Source of the DNA: Nostoc parmelioides FACHB-3921
GTDB lineage: Bacteria; Cyanobacteriota; Cyanobacteriia; Cyanobacteriales; Nostocaceae
DNA: 64,000 bases
Reading direction: 5' to 3'
Assembly (NCBI RefSeq): GCF_014696625.1
Contig: NZ_JACJQL010000005.1
Location: forward strand, 62,001-126,000
The translations under genes and the position numbers were made by a program. Shown here piece by piece: positions 18,528-27,567 of the stretch. The first letter of the stretch is position 1. Each line of letters starts with the position of its first letter. The notes under the pieces were generated by a model. That model worked only from the letters and a program-made list of their open reading frames with translations, had not been told where the DNA came from and searched no databases.

Positions 18528-19928
18528 ATGACATTCACTACAGAACGTCGTAAATCCAACACCTTCTATGTGATTATGATTGCCGGTGCTGCTGCCCTTG
18601 GTGGCTTTCTATTCGGTTTTGATACCGCCGTCATCAACGGTGCAGTTGCAGCGCTGTCCAAAGCTTTTAATGCCAACAGTTTGCAGACTGGCTTGGCAGT
18701 ATCTCTAGCATTGTTGGGGTCTGCCGTAGGAGCCTTCTATGCAGGGAAGATTGCCGACCGATATGGCCGAGTTAAGGCAATGCTCGTGGCTTCAGTTTTA
18801 TTTACCATCAGTGCCATTGGCTCTGGACTTCCCATCACCATCTGGGATTTTACCTTTTGGCGACTATTAGGTGGGCTAGCCGTCGGTGCTGCTAGCGTGA
18901 TTGCCCCAGCTTATATTGCCGAATGTTCTCCCACCCATTTGCGGGGCAGACTAGGATCACTCCAACAACTAGCGATCGTGGTAGGGATTTTCATCGCCTT
19001 GTTATGCGACTACTTTATAGCTGTATCAGCAGGTTCAGCTGAGTCGCCATTTTTGTTTGGTATAGCCGCTTGGCGGTGGATGTTTTGGACAGAAATTCCC
19101 CCAGCCGTGCTTTATGGAATGGCAGCTTTGATGATTCCCGAATCTCCCCGGTACTTGGTTGCCCAAGGAAGGGAGCCAGAAGCGGCTAATGTTCTCGGCA
19201 AGATTTTGGGCGGTAATGTCATGGCAAAAATTGCCGAAATTCGCCAAACAGTGATGCGGGAACGCCAGCCACAGTTTTCTGACCTTTTACGCCGGAGTGG
19301 CGGACTCCTGCCAATTGTTTGGATCGGCATCGGCTTATCTTTACTCCAGCAATTTGTTGGCATTAATGTCATCTTTTACTACAGCAGCGTTTTGTGGCGA
19401 GCCGTCGGGTTTTCTGAAAAAGATTCTCTCACGATCACCGTGATCACAGCAGCAGTCAATATTATTACAACACTAGTAGCGATCGCCTTCGTAGATAAAT
19501 TTGGTCGCAAACCTCTGCTAATTCTAGGGTCTATCGGCATGACCGTGACCTTGGGAACGATGGCTGCGATTTTTAGCGCCGCTCCGACTGATGCGGCGGG
19601 CAACCCTACACTGACCGGAAGTGCAGGTATTATGGCTCTTTTTGCCGCCAACCTCTATGTATTTTGCTTCGGTTTCTCCTGGGGGCCAGTCACCTGGGTA
19701 CTGTTGGGAGAAATGTTTAATAACAAAATTCGGGCTGCGGCGCTTTCGCTTGCGGCTGCTATGCAATGGGTAGCAAATTTCGCCGTTTCCACCACATTCC
19801 CGCCCATCCTGCAATATTTTGGCTTGGGTTCTGCCTACGGACTCTATACAATTGCGGCGGCTATCTCCATCTTTTTCGTTCTCTTTTTTATTAAGGAAAC
19901 CAAAGGGATTGAATTAGAAGATATGTAA
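18528..19928 (+). CDS. glcP: MFS sugar porter (hexose transporter, GlcP-like)
   Basis: A 466-residue, twelve-helix major facilitator of the sugar-porter family. Hallmarks are LGGFLFGFDTAVINGA in helix 1, GKIADRYGRVKAM between helices 2 and 3, PESPRYLVAQGRE after helix 6, QQFVGINVIFYYSS in helix 7 and KETKGIELEDM at the end. I use the ATG at 18528, preceded by AAGAGA, rather than a TTG 12 codons upstream. It follows frtC by 161 bases and precedes a sugar porin, like the glcP/frt/oprB cluster known in Nostoc punctiforme. Substrate by similarity: glucose and/or fructose. Confidence 0.85.
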   Translation: MTFTTERRKSNTFYVIMIAGAAALGGFLFGFDTAVINGAVAALSKAFNANSLQTGLAVSLALLGSAVGAFYAGKIADRYGRVKAMLVASVLFTISAIGSGLPITIWDFTFWRLLGGLAVGAASVIAPAYIAECSPTHLRGRLGSLQQLAIVVGIFIALLCDYFIAVSAGSAESPFLFGIAAWRWMFWTEIPPAVLYGMAALMIPESPRYLVAQGREPEAANVLGKILGGNVMAKIAEIRQTVMRERQPQFSDLLRRSGGLLPIVWIGIGLSLLQQFVGINVIFYYSSVLWRAVGFSEKDSLTITVITAAVNIITTLVAIAFVDKFGRKPLLILGSIGMTVTLGTMAAIFSAAPTDAAGNPTLTGSAGIMALFAANLYVFCFGFSWGPVTWVLLGEMFNNKIRAAALSLAAAMQWVANFAVSTTFPPILQYFGLGSAYGLYTIAAAISIFFVLFFIKETKGIELEDM

Positions 19929-19986
19929 GTAAGGAAAGTAACCGGGAATAAGGAACAGTTTTGTAAGTCCCAATAATACACAAGTT

Positions 19987-20021
19987 GAAATCTCTCAAAT
20001 GCAGATATAAAGAGAGGTTTC
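19987..20021. terminator. Hairpin between glcP and the porin gene
   Basis: GAAATCTCTC pairs with GAGAGGTTTC (one G-U pair) around a 15-base loop. There is no U-tract, so it may be an attenuator or mRNA end rather than a strong terminator. Confidence 0.45.
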
Positions 20022-20075
20022 TAATTTGTAATGCAGATTTTTACCCAATTCTAGCCAAATACCATACTACATCCA

Positions 20076-21668
20076 ATGCTGAAACATCTTTTGTGCAGTG
20101 TTCCGCTCTTATTGTTGACATCGACCGCAGTCTGGGCAGAACCCTCAAATAATGTTGACACCTTACAAGGACAAGTCACATCAGTTTCCCAGTTTTCCGA
20201 TGTCCAACCAACCGATTGGGCATTTGCAGCATTGCAATCATTAGTAGAACGCTACGGCTGTATTGCAGGTTATCCTAATTCTATTTATAGGGGTAATCGC
20301 GCCTTAAGCCGTTATGAATTCGCCGCAGGTATAAATGCTTGCTTGAATCGCATCAATGAGTTAATTGCCACAGCTACCGGCGATTTAGTCAGTAAAGCAG
20401 ATTTGTCCGTATTACAAAAATTACAAACAGATTTTGCCACAGAATTGACAACCCTACGCGGTCGAGTAGATAATTTAGAAGCACGGACAGAGACGCTGGA
20501 ACAGCAGCAGTTTTCCACCACCACTAGGCTGAATGCTCAAATTATTACTGCCATTAGCGATACCTTTGGCAACAAAGTAGGTAGTACGCGCGATGAATCT
20601 AACCTATTTTTTGCAACTCGTGGTCGTCTCAATTTGGAGAGCAGTTTCACAGGCAAAGATTTATTGCGAGTCCGGCTAGAGTTTGGCAACTTTGCTAATA
20701 CCAATGGCTCCAGCCAAATAGCCGCCGCCACAGGCACAGGGATGACGCGCCTAAACTTCGATAATGACAGCAACAATACACTTTTCGTCCCCCACATCCG
20801 TTACTACTTCCCCGTTAGTGATTCCCTCTCCTTCGTCGTCGGCCCCACAGGTATTGGCTACAACGACATCACAGATAACGTGACTCCTGCCACGATCGCC
20901 GATGATGGTAATGGGATTCCCTCATTATTTGGTAAAAATAGTTTACTGTTCGAGCGGGGTGGAGGTGGCGCAGCAGCTAACTGGAGGATTCGTAAAGATT
21001 TAGTTTTAACTCTCGGCTATTTAGCCAACAGTCCCAACAACCCCACACCCACCAATGGTTTATTTGATGGCGGCTACAATGCTCTAGCCCATCTAGTCTA
21101 TTACGGACAGCAAGGAGCAATTGGTGTTGCCTATTCTCATGGATACAACCCTCCTGGCACTGTGGACATCACTGCCGGTAGAGGTAGCGCCTTATCCAGC
21201 GCCCCCTTTGGCAACAGTATTGCTACTTCTAACAGTATTGTTGGTGTACAGGGATACTATCGCTTTTCCCCCAAATTCCAAATTCACGCTTGGGGCGGGT
21301 ATATTTGGGCGACTGCCAAGAACTCTGGTTTTAGTGATATCTCTAATGGCAGGGGTGCTACTGATTCTCTGTTCGTCAACAGTGGTGATAATGCTAATGC
21401 CTGGTTTGGGGCAATTGGTCTGTCATTTCCTGATGTCGGTGGTAAGGGCAATTTACCAGGAATTCTCTTTGGTTTGCCACCGCGTGTTTCTAACAGTAAC
21501 GTCCGTGAAGAAAGTGATAACTCTTACCACCTAGAAGCCTTCTATCGTTGGCGACTTAACGATAATATATCTATAACTCCTGGCTTTTGGATGATTCTTA
21601 ACCCAGAAAATAATCGCAATAACGATACTCAATATGTGGGAGTAGTTCGTACAACATTCGATTTCTAA
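20076..21668 (+). CDS. oprB: SLH-domain OprB-family outer-membrane porin
   Basis: A 530-residue outer-membrane protein. It starts with a Sec signal peptide (MLKHLLCSVPLLLLTSTAVWA), then an SLH domain (FSDVQPTDWAFAALQSLVERYGCIAGYPN, about 40-100) that tethers to cell-wall polymer, a coiled-coil stretch with QKLQTDFATELTTLRGRVDNLEART split by loops, and a beta-barrel ending in Phe (TTFDF). This is the cyanobacterial SLH-porin architecture. Its position at the end of the sugar-uptake run suggests it carries the sugar across the outer membrane. A perfect 10-bp hairpin follows 20 bases after the stop. Confidence 0.85.
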   Translation: MLKHLLCSVPLLLLTSTAVWAEPSNNVDTLQGQVTSVSQFSDVQPTDWAFAALQSLVERYGCIAGYPNSIYRGNRALSRYEFAAGINACLNRINELIATATGDLVSKADLSVLQKLQTDFATELTTLRGRVDNLEARTETLEQQQFSTTTRLNAQIITAISDTFGNKVGSTRDESNLFFATRGRLNLESSFTGKDLLRVRLEFGNFANTNGSSQIAAATGTGMTRLNFDNDSNNTLFVPHIRYYFPVSDSLSFVVGPTGIGYNDITDNVTPATIADDGNGIPSLFGKNSLLFERGGGGAAANWRIRKDLVLTLGYLANSPNNPTPTNGLFDGGYNALAHLVYYGQQGAIGVAYSHGYNPPGTVDITAGRGSALSSAPFGNSIATSNSIVGVQGYYRFSPKFQIHAWGGYIWATAKNSGFSDISNGRGATDSLFVNSGDNANAWFGAIGLSFPDVGGKGNLPGILFGLPPRVSNSNVREESDNSYHLEAFYRWRLNDNISITPGFWMILNPENNRNNDTQYVGVVRTTFDF

Positions 21669-21687
21669 GTAAGCCACTGACAAAACA

Positions 21688-21712
21688 AATGCACCTAACG
21701 AGTAGGTGCATT
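21688..21712. terminator. Hairpin downstream of the porin gene
   Basis: AATGCACCTA and TAGGTGCATT form a perfect 10-bp stem with a 5-base loop (ACGAG). There is no U-run after it, as is common in cyanobacteria. It probably ends the sugar-uptake transcript. Confidence 0.7.
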
Positions 21713-22014
21713 GATTAGGCAATTTCAGAAAGAGCAGTAGTATGTAAAACTAAGTAAGTAATAACTTAGAGTGAATAGAGTTTATCTGAATACGGCATAA
21801 AATATCTCAGTAAATATACTGCATTTTCGACTAAAACTAATGAAAGCAGTGATGATTGGTATTTTTACCATGAGCAAATTCTCTTAAGTAATAAATCTTA
21901 AACTTGTGATGTTTAGATGACAATCTCTGCACAAAAAAACCTCCCTGAGTGGAGAGGATTTAATGGATTAACGTGAATTAAGTGAAACAGATATTTATTA
22001 CCTGTGTTGCTCCA

Positions 22015-22719
22015 TCATTTAACTTCTTCATACCAAATACCCACGGTTTCAAAAGAAGCATAGGCAAGCTTGAGAAAATTTACCACTCTCTGTTTGCTGA
22101 TGATGCCAAATTCTTTATACTCTCTGGCATCTGCAAAGGTTAATCTATGCTGGTCTATTATATTTCTTTCTTTATACGCAAGTTTGGGAAAGTCTATAGC
22201 CTTAACATTATATTTTTTTACCACTTCTTGGATTGTTGCATCTGAGTTTACGTGTTCCCAGTCATCGCATAGACCGAGATTTTTCACTAATATATGAGGA
22301 ACTTTACCACCATAACTATTTACAGACTGCTTAAATAGATTGAGACTGTCATACCCTCCTGTTGACACAAACCACTTACAAAAATCAACCCCTTGCGACT
22401 CTCCTAGTTCAATTAAATGATTCTTCTCAATCCATCCCTTAACTGCTCTATGAGATTGAGCCGCAAGATTAGCAATCACTGTTTTATTCATTGCTATCTC
22501 AAAAATTTTATCCGCCTTATCTGCGTGCTTTTCATCCTCTGTAAATACCGCATACTGACATATACCTTTGTACACCCCAGCTACATCTGGATTTGACCTA
22601 TCGGTTTCTACAGGTACAAATGGCATATTATTATCCAGACAATACTGAATCATCGTTCTAGCTACTAAAGACTTTCCTACCCCTCCCTTTTCTCCATCTA
22701 TCAAATGAATTGTTGGCAT
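22015..22719 (-). CDS. Orphan plasmid-type P-loop ATPase (MobD/TraL-like, ParA superfamily)
   Basis: A 234-residue cytoplasmic P-loop ATPase. The N-terminus has the deviant Walker A motif KGGVGKS in HLIDGEKGGVGKSLVART, then VETDRSNPD in the switch position. The rest resembles TraL/MobD-type proteins of mobilisable plasmids rather than a chromosomal ParA: no helix-turn-helix and no ParB partner nearby. AGAGGTG lies a few bases upstream of the ATG. It is a single gene between the porin hairpin and an 830-base gene-free stretch with mobile-looking repeats, consistent with a remnant of integrated plasmid DNA. The function here is unknown. Confidence 0.7.
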   Translation of the reverse strand: MPTIHLIDGEKGGVGKSLVARTMIQYCLDNNMPFVPVETDRSNPDVAGVYKGICQYAVFTEDEKHADKADKIFEIAMNKTVIANLAAQSHRAVKGWIEKNHLIELGESQGVDFCKWFVSTGGYDSLNLFKQSVNSYGGKVPHILVKNLGLCDDWEHVNSDATIQEVVKKYNVKAIDFPKLAYKERNIIDQHRLTFADAREYKEFGIISKQRVVNFLKLAYASFETVGIWYEEVK

Positions 22720-23137
22720 AGCTGCACCTCTTTATCATTAAACCTAGTATTGATTTCCTGATTTTATCAGGGTTAATGTTGAGCAAAAATTTGCCGCACC
22801 GTGCAAATATCATCTTTGGATGACGTTATAGCTTAGTATAAGAATCCGATTTAATTCTTGAACAAATCGAAGTATCTGTATGCTAGGCAATGCCCACCAT
22901 ATCATAGTGTTTATAGTTGAGCCTGCGGCAATCTCAAATTCATGGTTTAGCCCATCTGCGTAACATAACTTTACTATCCCTGCTGATTTCCATATATCCC
23001 TCTGGAATAACTGGCGATAAAATCATTGATACTTCCTCTAAATGTGAGATCAAAATCCTCTGTTTCTTGCTCTTACTCGGTTTTACTTTTCTCTCGTCAA
23101 GATTAAGAGAACACACGGAGGCAAGGATAAACACAGA
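22720..23137. other. Gene-free region with a dispersed repeat
   Basis: No gene can be supported. About 22836-22915 resembles 32018-32110 (GAAGTATCTGTA, then GGCAATGC(C/T)CACC and TATCAT). Two overlapping ORFs of about 80 codons on opposite strands (around 22917-23185) have no start signals or recognisable motifs. Confidence 0.5.
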
Positions 23138-23257
23138 TAAGCTAATGCGCGCCCAAATTGTATAACTACTAATAAGGACTATCAACTGTCAACTGTCAAC
23201 TGTCAACAGTTAACAGCCATCACGATGGATTGTGCAACTTAAAAGCAGAATAGCTTA
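23138..23257. repeat. MITE-like repeat, family C, complete copy
   Basis: Ends TAAGCTA and TAGCTTA form a 7-bp perfect terminal inverted repeat. The interior has GCGCGCCCAAATTG, three TCAACTG heptamers, CAGTTAACAG and GATGGATTGTGCAACTT. Other copies: 26014-26095, 30283-30395 and 46420-46532. The remaining bases to 23552 show no feature beyond the histidine kinase promoter region. Confidence 0.85.
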
Positions 23258-23552
23258 ATATGAAAATTTGGTTTAATTTTTGTCTAAAATTGGCTATTTG
23301 TAGCGTGTTTGCCAAAATTAAAGTTAGGATCATCGAAGCCTTTCTCGGTTATGCGATCGCTAACATAGCCTGATCAGATAACATGATCAAAATAGTGCGA
23401 AAAAATTTTGCATTGGGTTAAGCAGAGAGTAGCCTAATATAGTTCTCATGTACTATTTAATCTTGTCTTTTTAGCAATCAAATTTGATTTAGATATTTAC
23501 CAAATATTAATCTAGATTAAGTATTTTACGAAAATTAATATATATTCTCACC

Positions 23553-25217
23553 ATGTTTCAGAAGCTAAATATTAAATCAATTTTTTTAAAATTGCTGCGT
23601 CTCCCATTTAAACTGTTGCCGTCTCAATTAATTACTATCACTGTTGTACTAACTCTTATATTATTTTTGCCGCAAACATGGGTTACTTGGCAAGCTTACA
23701 ATGATTTTAATAGTATTATCAAAAATGAACTAAGGCTACAGAGTCTTAGCGAAAAAATTACTTATTATGATGAAGTTCTGACAATGTCAGCACGCATGAA
23801 TGCTGTTACAGGTAATTCTATATGGGAAAAAAGATATCGTCAATTTGAACCTTTATTAGATGCGGTAATCAAAGAATCTATTCAACTTGCTCCCGAAGTT
23901 TATAATAATCAAGATGCTAAAGAAACTGATTTAGCAAATAAACGTTTAGTGGAGATGGAATATAAATCTTTCGATTTAGTAAGAAAAGGCCAAATGCTAG
24001 CTGCAAAAACACTTTTATTAAGTTCACAATATGAATCAGAGAAACGAAAGTACGCATCTGGTGTGAATAAAATAAATCAAGCGATCGCTATACTGATAGA
24101 TGAAAGAATCTTAAAATATAAAATATATCTATTGTGGTCAGTTGGTGGCTCAGTTACTAGTTTAGCTTTTCTTATACCTTCATGGTTATTGGTATTACGT
24201 TTATTAAAAAATTATCTAAGAACTAGTAAGATAGCTCAAATAACGCTCAAGGATCTCAATCATGAATTAGAGATGCGCGTAGAAAAAAGGTCAAAAGAAT
24301 TGCGATCTAAAAATGATCAATTAACCCAAACATTACAAGAATTACAACAAACTCAACTTCAACTAATTCAAACCGAAAAAATGTCATCCTTGGGTGAAAT
24401 GGTGGCTGGTATTGCCCATGAAATCAATAATCCAATTACTTTCGTTAAAAACAACGTTAGTTATGTAAAGGAATATTCTCAAGATTTATTAAATTTAATC
24501 CAAAATTATCAAGAGTATTACACCCAACCCCCCGATATTATCCAAGCACAAATTAACGATATCGATTTAGAATTTATCCAAGGAGATTTTATCAAAATCC
24601 TAAACTCTATAGAATATGGCACCAATAGAGTTGAGAAAATTGTTAAATCCCTACGGAACTTTTCTCGCCTTGACGAAGCCGAAATTAAATCAGTCGATAT
24701 TCATGAAGGAATTGATAGCACTCTGATGATTCTATCTCACCGATTGATGTCTACAGACCAACATCCAGAAATTTTGCTAATTAAAGAATATACTTCATTA
24801 CCATTGGTTGAATGTTATCCTGGTTTACTCAATCAGGTATTTATGAATATTCTTGTTAATGCCATAGATGCTTTACATGAATATAATTGGCAAAGCACAG
24901 AGGATGAAATTAAGAATAGCCCTGCCATAATTCGGATTTGCACTCATCAAATGAATGAATCTTGGATACAAATTCGGATTATCGATAATGGTACAGGTAT
25001 TCCAGAAAATAACCGCGACAAATTATTTAATCCGTTTTTTACAACTAAGCCATTAGGTCAAGGTACTGGCATAGGATTATCAATTAGTTACCAGATTATT
25101 GTGGATAAGCATACTGGAAAGCTGTATTGTAATTCTACTGAAAAACAAGGTACAGAATTTGTCATTGAAATTCCTATTATGCAGAATTTATCTACCAAAT
25201 TAGATATCGGTATTTAA
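23553..25217 (+). CDS. Membrane sensor histidine kinase
   Basis: A 554-residue two-component sensor. TM1 (about 25-45) and TM2 (about 192-215) flank a periplasmic domain of about 145 residues that I do not recognise. A coiled coil (about 230-275) leads to the HisKA-like segment EKMSSLGEMVAGIAHEINNP, whose His is the phosphorylation site, and then the ATPase domain with N-box VFMNILVNAIDAL, DNGTGIP, and GTGIGLSISYQI. This type with SLGEMVAGIAHEINNP is very common in Nostoc. No response regulator is next to it, so its partner is elsewhere. The sequence upstream is AT-rich and lacks an obvious Shine-Dalgarno. Confidence 0.9.
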   Translation: MFQKLNIKSIFLKLLRLPFKLLPSQLITITVVLTLILFLPQTWVTWQAYNDFNSIIKNELRLQSLSEKITYYDEVLTMSARMNAVTGNSIWEKRYRQFEPLLDAVIKESIQLAPEVYNNQDAKETDLANKRLVEMEYKSFDLVRKGQMLAAKTLLLSSQYESEKRKYASGVNKINQAIAILIDERILKYKIYLLWSVGGSVTSLAFLIPSWLLVLRLLKNYLRTSKIAQITLKDLNHELEMRVEKRSKELRSKNDQLTQTLQELQQTQLQLIQTEKMSSLGEMVAGIAHEINNPITFVKNNVSYVKEYSQDLLNLIQNYQEYYTQPPDIIQAQINDIDLEFIQGDFIKILNSIEYGTNRVEKIVKSLRNFSRLDEAEIKSVDIHEGIDSTLMILSHRLMSTDQHPEILLIKEYTSLPLVECYPGLLNQVFMNILVNAIDALHEYNWQSTEDEIKNSPAIIRICTHQMNESWIQIRIIDNGTGIPENNRDKLFNPFFTTKPLGQGTGIGLSISYQIIVDKHTGKLYCNSTEKQGTEFVIEIPIMQNLSTKLDIGI

Positions 25218-25305
25218 CAATTGCCGAAGTAAAAATAGGTGTCCCTGGGCTTTGGAGTTGTCGGACAAGTCTAATAGTTTCTGGACAAACTGCCGCTAGG
25301 GAATG

Positions 25306-25944
25306 TTATGTTCCCGGACGAAAGCGAAGATGATCGGGTATATGATGGCGATCGCCTAATATTTCGAGCAAAGGGCCATTAACGTCAAACTTTACCATAC
25401 TTACCGACGCGACCAAAATATTCACCCGATAGCGATAGCGTCCCAAGTCAATTCCCAGTAAGCTACAAAGCATAATCCGAATCGTGGCTTTATGAGAAAC
25501 TACTAAAACATTTCCTTGGGGGTGTTTTTCCTGAATTTCAGCAATGACAGGCATAGAACGGTTAGCGATATCTACCGCCGTTTCTCCACCTATTGGTGCA
25601 TTCCAAGCGGGTTCTGTCAACCATTTGACATAGTTTTGGGCATAATTCTCTTGGGCAAAAGATTTACTCTTAGTTTCCCATTCGCCGTAACTACCTTCTC
25701 TAAGTCCGTCACGCAACTGCATTTCCATACCGATAGCATCACAAAATGGCTTGGCTGTGGCAATTGTGCGCTTCATCGGACTAGCATAAACCGCTTCCCA
25801 CTTCAATTTTTGATAAACATGGGCAAAACTCTCTGCCATCTGCACCCCTTCAGAGGTCAAATCCGCATCAGTTTCACCGCAGAAATTACCACTTTGACTA
25901 AAAGTCGTTTCTCCATGTCGCAGTAAATATAAATTCAGTGTCAT
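25306..25944 (-). CDS. Histidine phosphatase family protein (phosphoglycerate-mutase-like)
   Basis: A 212-residue branch-1 histidine phosphatase. The catalytic motif RHGETTFS is at the N-terminus (LYLLRHGE), the proton donor region DGLREGSYGEWE is in the middle, and the second catalytic His is in LVVSHKATIRIML. The substrate is undefined; members include cofactor-dependent mutases and phosphatases of small phosphoesters. It converges on the histidine kinase gene with an 88-base gap. A family C repeat begins about 70 bases beyond its start codon. Confidence 0.88.
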   Translation of the reverse strand: MTLNLYLLRHGETTFSQSGNFCGETDADLTSEGVQMAESFAHVYQKLKWEAVYASPMKRTIATAKPFCDAIGMEMQLRDGLREGSYGEWETKSKSFAQENYAQNYVKWLTEPAWNAPIGGETAVDIANRSMPVIAEIQEKHPQGNVLVVSHKATIRIMLCSLLGIDLGRYRYRVNILVASVSMVKFDVNGPLLEILGDRHHIPDHLRFRPGT

Positions 25945-26013
25945 AGCTTATATTGCGATTGGAATAAGGGAGTGCAGAAATAAACTATCATCAATCTCAC
26001 AATCGAGTATGTA

Positions 26014-26095
26014 TAGCTGTTAACTGTTGACCGTTAACAGTCAACAGTCAACAACCCTTATTAGTAGTTATACAATTTGGGCGCGCATTAGCTTA
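26014..26095. repeat. MITE-like repeat, family C, partial inverted copy
   Basis: The right end reads CAATTTGGGCGCGCATTAGCTTA, split here as CAATTTGGGCGC and GCATTAGCTTA, which is the reverse complement of the left end of 23138-23257. It carries TTAACTG/TCAACAG heptamers. The GATGGATTGTGC end is missing. Confidence 0.75.
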
Positions 26096-26103
26096 CCTCA
26101 TTC

Positions 26104-26691
26104 TTGAATTTAAACGCAGTGAATGACCATCAAGTATTAACTAAATCTCAATTACGCCGGAGTTTAATCAAAACTAGACAGTCCATGTCTGTTGGAGAAT
26201 GGAGAGAAAAGAGCGATCGCATCTCTCATCTATTACAATCATCCACTGTTTTTACCCAAGCAAAAACAGTACTTGCCTATTTCAGCTTTCGTCAAGAACC
26301 TGATCTTAGCTCCTTATTTGTCCATACTCACCACCGTTGGGGATTTCCTCGCTGCGTTGATCAATCCCTCAGATGGCATAGTTGGATACCTCAAGATTCC
26401 TTAATTATCAACGCTTACGGTATCAAAGAGCCTGATCCACAAGCACCAACCATAGACCCTGAGGAAGTTGATTTAATTCTTGTTCCCAGTGTTGCTTGTA
26501 ACTATCAAGGATACCGTTTAGGCTACGGTGGGGGATACTACGATCGCCTACTGAGTTCTCCAGAATGGTCAAAAAAGCCTACTATCGGCATTGTTTTTGA
26601 TTTTGCTTATTTGCCTCAATTACCCATAGAAAATTGGGATCAGCCTTTACAAGCAGTCTTGACAGAAACATCTTTTCATGTTAATAGTTAA
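26104..26691 (+). CDS. 5-formyltetrahydrofolate cyclo-ligase
   Basis: Converts 5-formyl-THF to 5,10-methenyl-THF using ATP. The N-terminus has KSQLRRSLIKTRQSMS, and the C-terminal half holds the diagnostic VPSVACNYQGYRLGYGGGYYDRLL. At 195 residues it has the usual length. The start is uncertain: the frame opens with TTG at 26104, an alternative GTG is at 26119, and the first ATG (26185) would remove the conserved N-terminus. A family C repeat ends 9 bases upstream, so it may supply or disturb the leader. The stop lies at the edge of an STRR run. Confidence 0.87.
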   Translation: MNLNAVNDHQVLTKSQLRRSLIKTRQSMSVGEWREKSDRISHLLQSSTVFTQAKTVLAYFSFRQEPDLSSLFVHTHHRWGFPRCVDQSLRWHSWIPQDSLIINAYGIKEPDPQAPTIDPEEVDLILVPSVACNYQGYRLGYGGGYYDRLLSSPEWSKKPTIGIVFDFAYLPQLPIENWDQPLQAVLTETSFHVNS

Positions 26692-26722
26692 CGGCTAACT
26701 GTCAACCGTCAACTGTTAACGA
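26684..26722. repeat. STRR run after the cyclo-ligase gene
   Basis: Degenerate heptamers (TTAACGG, CTAACTG, TCAACCG, TCAACTG, TTAACGA). GTTAACGG at the left can pair with CCGT...GTTAAC at the right. It overlaps the cyclo-ligase stop codon and separates it from the permease gene. Confidence 0.6.
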
Positions 26723-26727
26723 ACAGA

Positions 26728-27567
26728 ATGAATTGGAAAACGCAAAATTCACCCTGGCGAACGCTGGTAATGTATGGTTTGTTAGGTGCGATCGCCTTAA
26801 TCACTCTCTTCCCTCTGTTGTGGCTCATCAGCACTGCTTTAAAATCACCTACAGAAAATATCTTTCAGTCTCCACCGCAGTTATTACCAAGTCAACCGAC
26901 TGTAGATAATTTTTTTAAGGTGTGGAATTCTCTACCATTTGGACAATATTTATATAACAGTACTTTAGTATCCGTACTGACTGTAGGGTTAAATCTGTTA
27001 TTTTGCTCCTTAGCCGCTTACCCCTTAGCAAGGCTATCATTTCCGGGGAGGGACTGGATTTTTATTGCGATCGTTTCTACGATTATGATTCCCTTCCAAA
27101 TCGTGATGATACCACTGTACATTTTGACTGTGCAGTTGGGCTTACGTAATACTTATCTCGGTATGATGTTTCCCAGCTTGGCTTCTGCTTTTGGTATTTT
27201 CCTTTTAAGACAAGCTTTTATGGGTGTTCCCAAAGAAATAGAAGAAGCTGCCAGGATGGATGGTAGTTCGGAGTTAGGCTTATGGTGGCATGTTATGTTA
27301 CCTGCTGTCAGACCAGCATTGGTAACTCTGGCTATTTTCGTATTTATCGGCGCTTGGAGTGACTTTCTATGGCCGTTGATTGTGATTCAAGATGAGAATT
27401 TGTATACCTTACCTTTGGGTGTGGCGAAACTGGCGGGGACGTTTTCTCTTGACTGGCGTTTGGTTGCGGCTGGTTCCGTAATTGCGATCGCCCCTGTACT
27501 GATATTATTTCTCATACTACAGCGTTACATCGTAGAAACAGATATTGGTAGTGGTGTGAAAGGTTAA
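26728..27567 (+). CDS. Carbohydrate ABC transporter permease (MalG/UgpE type), orphan
   Basis: A 279-residue inner-membrane permease with six predicted helices. The cytoplasmic EAA loop is clear: EEAARMDGSSELGLWWHVMLPAVRPAL, including the conserved Gly-x9-LP. This is the second permease of a CUT1-type sugar transporter. No partner permease, binding protein or ATPase is nearby, so they must be encoded elsewhere, as is frequent in cyanobacteria. It differs in type from the RbsC-like frtC in this window. Its stop is immediately followed by the stop of the convergent sugar transferase gene. Confidence 0.9.
   Translation: MNWKTQNSPWRTLVMYGLLGAIALITLFPLLWLISTALKSPTENIFQSPPQLLPSQPTVDNFFKVWNSLPFGQYLYNSTLVSVLTVGLNLLFCSLAAYPLARLSFPGRDWIFIAIVSTIMIPFQIVMIPLYILTVQLGLRNTYLGMMFPSLASAFGIFLLRQAFMGVPKEIEEAARMDGSSELGLWWHVMLPAVRPALVTLAIFVFIGAWSDFLWPLIVIQDENLYTLPLGVAKLAGTFSLDWRLVAAGSVIAIAPVLILFLILQRYIVETDIGSGVKG

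Noticed and set aside
21121..21534. 137-codon plus-strand ORF
   Set aside because: It is an alternative frame within the porin gene with no motif of its own.
22917..23185. Two overlapping ORFs of about 80 codons on opposite strands
   Set aside because: No ribosome-binding site, no recognisable motif, and the right part runs into a family C repeat.
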